A DNA stretch of 64,000 nucleotides from Clostridium sp. Marseille-P3244. GTDB lineage: Bacteria > Bacillota > Clostridia > Lachnospirales > Lachnospiraceae. Below, in pieces: positions 61,464 through 64,000 of the stretch. The notes under the pieces were generated by a model. That model was not told where the DNA came from and ran no database searches. It saw only the letters and a program-made list of their open reading frames with translations. Positions within the stretch are counted from its first letter, which is position 1. Each line of letters opens with the position of its first letter. A program made the position numbers and the translations under genes. The DNA lies in the NCBI RefSeq assembly GCF_900120155.1, contig NZ_LT635549.1, forward strand, positions 744,001 to 808,000, written 5' to 3'.

Positions 61464-62471
61464 ATGACAACAGATCCGAAGAACAATCAGGAAAAGAATT
61501 ATCAGGGGAAGAGGGTCGGAGAAAAGAGCGGGCGGTGGAAGGAATGGTTCCGAAATCTTGGAACTGCCCTGCACATGGAACTGCGTGAACATAGGAGTTC
61601 CTTTATCGTATACTTTACTCTGCGGCTCTTGGTTATCGCCATGCTGGTACTGCAGCTTTTGAACAGAAATTATGAGAATGCGTTCCTGTGTATCCTGACA
61701 CTGCTTTTGCTGGTGATCCCCAGCCTTCTGCAGATCACGTTTAAAGTAGAACTGCCGACAACGCTGGAGATCATTATCCTTGTCTTTATCTTTGCGGCGG
61801 AGATCCTGGGGGAGATCAGCGAGTTTTATCTGGTATTTCCATTCTGGGATACTGTGCTGCATACAATTAACGGATTTCTGGCGGCGGCTATCGGATTCTC
61901 ACTGGTGGATCTGCTGAACCGGGACAAGAGGACAGTTTTCAATCTGTCCCCGCTTTTCGCTGCCATCGTGGCATTCTGCTTCTCTATGACGATCGGCGTT
62001 GTGTGGGAGTTCTTTGAGTTTGGGATGGACCAGATCGTAGGCTATGATATGCAGAAAGATACTATCATTCATACGATCCGCTCGGTAACGTTGGATCCGG
62101 CGGGGCGCAATGTTCCCTATGTCATTGATAATATAACCAATGTTGCTGTAAACGGGCAGGAACTCGGACTTGGCGGCTATCTGGATATCGGGCTTCTGGA
62201 TACGATGCAGGATCTGATCGTTAACTTTATCGGAGCTGCGGTATTCTCTGTGATCGGATTTTTCTACGTCAAGAACAGGGGAAAAGGATGGCTGGCAGGG
62301 CGTTTTATTCCCAGGAGGAAGGCAAAAGACAGAGATTTCCTGAAGATCGCGATGGAAGAGCAGGAGAGAGCAGCAAAAGACAGTCTGACAGAAGTTCCTT
62401 TAGGTGAAAAAGAGTCAGATGAGTCAGCGGCAGGACAAGAGCCGGTAAAGCATCCGCCATATCAGATATAG
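61464..62471 (+). CDS. DUF2238-like membrane protein
   Basis: A 335-residue integral membrane protein with about eight helices from residue 45 to 275. FPFWDTVLHTINGFLAAAIGFSL and VWEFFEFGMDQIVG resemble the DUF2238/YjdF family, whose function is unknown. The basic N-terminus and a highly charged C-terminal tail (about 60 residues) are cytoplasmic. GGGCC stands before the ATG, 15 bases after the toxin gene, so it may be part of that transcript. The 3' end overlaps the next gene by 48 bases on the other strand. Confidence 0.8.
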   Translation: MTTDPKNNQEKNYQGKRVGEKSGRWKEWFRNLGTALHMELREHRSSFIVYFTLRLLVIAMLVLQLLNRNYENAFLCILTLLLLVIPSLLQITFKVELPTTLEIIILVFIFAAEILGEISEFYLVFPFWDTVLHTINGFLAAAIGFSLVDLLNRDKRTVFNLSPLFAAIVAFCFSMTIGVVWEFFEFGMDQIVGYDMQKDTIIHTIRSVTLDPAGRNVPYVIDNITNVAVNGQELGLGGYLDIGLLDTMQDLIVNFIGAAVFSVIGFFYVKNRGKGWLAGRFIPRRKAKDRDFLKIAMEEQERAAKDSLTEVPLGEKESDESAAGQEPVKHPPYQI

Positions 62472-63155
62472 AAGGAAGGCTCCGAAGATACAGGCGGCAA
62501 TATACAGAAAGATGGAGGCCGTGTTTCCGATAAAGGGTAACAGATCCCGGAAAACAATCTGCTGCATTTTATAATCCGGATTAATATAAAACATGTTGAT
62601 CGTGCCGAAACGGTCCAGTGACAGGTTGAGTATTTCCGCGATGAGGCAGCAGGCCAGATAAATCAACGTGCTGTGCAGGAAAGGACTGAAGGGGAACGCA
62701 CGGGTCAGGACACGGGAAAAGATGAACTTATCCCGGGAGCCTGCAGAAAGCCCGCGGCAGTATACAATGCCTGCGCTGATCCCGATCAGGATGAGCAGAA
62801 TGTGCCACGTGTATGAGTGGATCGTTAATGACTCAAGAGGATATTGAAGGCCGCTTGTATCCGCGAATACCGCGATGCCTCCCATGAGGCCATAGCACAT
62901 GAGGAAGGCAAGAAGCGCCTGACGTGCGAGCTCCCGTCTGATCCATGGATACGCCAGGAGCAGATACATGGGAATACTGCACAGCTGGAAAGGCAGATAC
63001 CACCAGTTGTATGTCCCGTGTCCCAGCATGAAAGTCAGGGTAAGCTGTTTCCAGATCTCACTGATGAGCATGGCGACACCGCACAGAAAGAAAAGCCTGT
63101 CTGAAAAATGTGAAAAAGATTTTCGTATCCGTGAATATTCTGCGTTCGTTTTCAA
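62424..63155 (-). CDS. YwaF/TIGR02206-like integral membrane protein
   Basis: A membrane protein of about 243 residues with seven helices. The pattern HGTYNWWYLPFQLCSIPMYLLL and NLSLDRFGTINMFYINPD resembles the YwaF/TMEM164-like family (TIGR02206), whose role in bacteria is unknown. The frame starts with TTG at 63155, only two bases after GGAGG, so the true start is uncertain. It converges on the DUF2238-like gene with a 48-base overlap. Confidence 0.8.
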   Translation of the reverse strand: MKTNAEYSRIRKSFSHFSDRLFFLCGVAMLISEIWKQLTLTFMLGHGTYNWWYLPFQLCSIPMYLLLAYPWIRRELARQALLAFLMCYGLMGGIAVFADTSGLQYPLESLTIHSYTWHILLILIGISAGIVYCRGLSAGSRDKFIFSRVLTRAFPFSPFLHSTLIYLACCLIAEILNLSLDRFGTINMFYINPDYKMQQIVFRDLLPFIGNTASIFLYIAACIFGAFLLYLIWRMLYRLLSCR

Positions 63156-63304
63156 ATCCTCCTTCGTATTGGTTAATATTTTCGTTTTTTATAAACGCTA
63201 AGTATATAATAATATAATAACACGTATAAAAAACAAAGTCATATCAGTGGTATTATATGTATTTCCTTACAGGAATACTATTTTTTTGTGAAAAAACTGT
63301 GAAC

Positions 63305-63338
63305 GGGGCCGTGTACCTTTTAAAAGGTACACGGCCCC
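63305..63338. repeat. Perfect 34-base palindrome in the gap before the GGDEF gene
   Basis: Two exactly complementary 17-base arms (GGGGCCGTGTACCTTTT and its complement). The gap 63156-63484 holds no gene. It also holds a weaker hairpin (about 63260-63279) followed by a T-run and, at 63408-63413, a TATAAT that may serve the GGDEF gene. Confidence 0.7.
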
Positions 63339-63484
63339 AATTCGATTAGAGAAATTTATTTTGTGACAGAGATAGTATTTCATTTCATCTTGCATTTCAA
63401 GGGCAGGTATAATACAATATTTGTAGCTGTCTTTTTACTAAAAAGGCAGAATTTTTACAATCTAAGCACAGGGGAGAAGAATAC

Positions 63485-64000
63485 ATGAGTGAAAATTACA
63501 GACCTCGTTCACTGGTAGAAATTATGAACGATGTGCTGAGTACTGTTCGTGATTACTACGATTCAGAATATGTATATTATATTGAAAAAGAGCAGGGTGA
63601 TATTGATACTATTTATGAATGGTGCGCGGAGAACGTAGAATGGCAGCGTGACAGACTTAAGATGCTTCCAGAAGAACAGCAGCCGAAATGGATGAAAGAA
63701 GAGATTACAGATACAACATCGGACACTTATAGTGTTTTTACTCAGCTTGATGAAGATACGACAGCGATTCTGGCGGTCTGCGGCGTGCACAGAGGCGGAT
63801 GTACTCTGGATCTGATGCGTGCGCTTCTTCCATATATTCCTCAGGCGATTGCCCTTCAGAAGCTTCAGAAACAGCAGGAGTATCTCAGTTATCACGATGA
63901 TCTGACCGGACTGTTGAACCGGAACAGTCTTGTAGATTATTTTTCCAGCGTAAAGGCAGAGGATCTGAAGTCACTGGGAGCGCTCTCTGTTGATATCAAC
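63485..64000 (+). CDS. GGDEF-domain protein, N-terminal part (partial)
   Basis: The first 172 codons of a probable diguanylate cyclase run off the right edge. An N-terminal sensing region of about 130 residues resembles a GAF-like domain (VYYIEKEQGDIDTIYEWC, TTAILAVCGVHRGG), followed by a coiled linker and the start of a GGDEF domain (HDDLTGLLNRNSLVDYF, then LSVDIN). The catalytic GGDEF loop lies outside the window. GGGGAGAAG stands eight bases before the ATG. The protein has no membrane segment so far. It would make cyclic di-GMP if its active loop is intact. Confidence 0.85.
   Translation, partial: MSENYRPRSLVEIMNDVLSTVRDYYDSEYVYYIEKEQGDIDTIYEWCAENVEWQRDRLKMLPEEQQPKWMKEEITDTTSDTYSVFTQLDEDTTAILAVCGVHRGGCTLDLMRALLPYIPQAIALQKLQKQQEYLSYHDDLTGLLNRNSLVDYFSSVKAEDLKSLGALSVDIN

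Overview
The window looks like the chromosome of an anaerobic Gram-positive member of the Clostridia, most likely Lachnospiraceae. The evidence is strong AGGAGG-type ribosome binding sites, a SAM-I riboswitch before metK, an XpaC/TelA-type operon, an archaeal/vacuolar (V/A-type) rotary ATPase operon, a SEC-C-tagged methionine aminopeptidase, and a lineage-typical set of small hypothetical proteins. No species can be named from sequence reading alone. Coding is dense on both strands, with several translationally coupled and tail-to-tail overlapping genes.

Layout. 1-6.5 kb: the 3' part of a GH13 glycosidase, pyridoxamine kinase, a nested palindromic non-coding element between convergent genes, methionine aminopeptidase, a DUF1015 protein, an FHA protein, a small hypothetical protein and a shikimate-kinase-like enzyme. 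6.7-10.3 kb: murA, a membrane-anchored C39-like peptidase and a uracil permease. 10.4-11.9 kb: an IS110-family element lying upstream of the uracil permease. 12.1-20.7 kb: SAM riboswitch and metK, a two-component system, a Ktr-type potassium transporter pair, an SpoU rRNA/tRNA methylase, argF with a probable ArgR box, and a TetR regulator. 20.7-32.6 kb: GT8 glycosyltransferase, DUF308 membrane protein, coiled-coil protein and ftsH, a radical SAM/SPASM-like enzyme, a LysR regulator, a MarR regulator with a heterodimeric ABC exporter, and birA. 32.7-37.6 kb: a small conserved protein and a four-gene operon (VWA/solute-binding-like lipoprotein, XpaC, solute-binding-like protein, TelA). 37.7-46.9 kb: the V/A-type ATPase operon with an embedded VOC-fold gene and a duplicated hairpin between subunits K and F. 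47-52 kb: trmB, a thioredoxin-like protein, tRNA-Lys(CTT), then a TetR/YhgE-Pip cassette that ends in a second copy of the tRNA 3' half. 52-64 kb: a second two-component system, a MATE transporter, a membrane-anchored MutS-type ATPase, an M20 amidohydrolase, yaaA, maf, a YgjP-type metallopeptidase, a Phd/RelE-type toxin-antitoxin pair, two membrane proteins and the start of a GGDEF protein.

How the parts work together. Envelope and ion homeostasis dominate: the rotary ATPase, Ktr potassium uptake, two histidine kinase systems, the ABC, MATE and YhgE export/membrane proteins, FtsH quality control, and the VWA-XpaC-TelA operon. The strongest candidates for something undescribed are the VWA-SBP/XpaC/SBP/TelA operon, which carries two binding-protein-like domains but no transporter; the TetR-YhgE cassette bracketed by a duplicated tRNA-Lys 3' end; and the nested palindromic element at 1670-2404. 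All statements come from reading the sequence. No database search or folding calculation was run.
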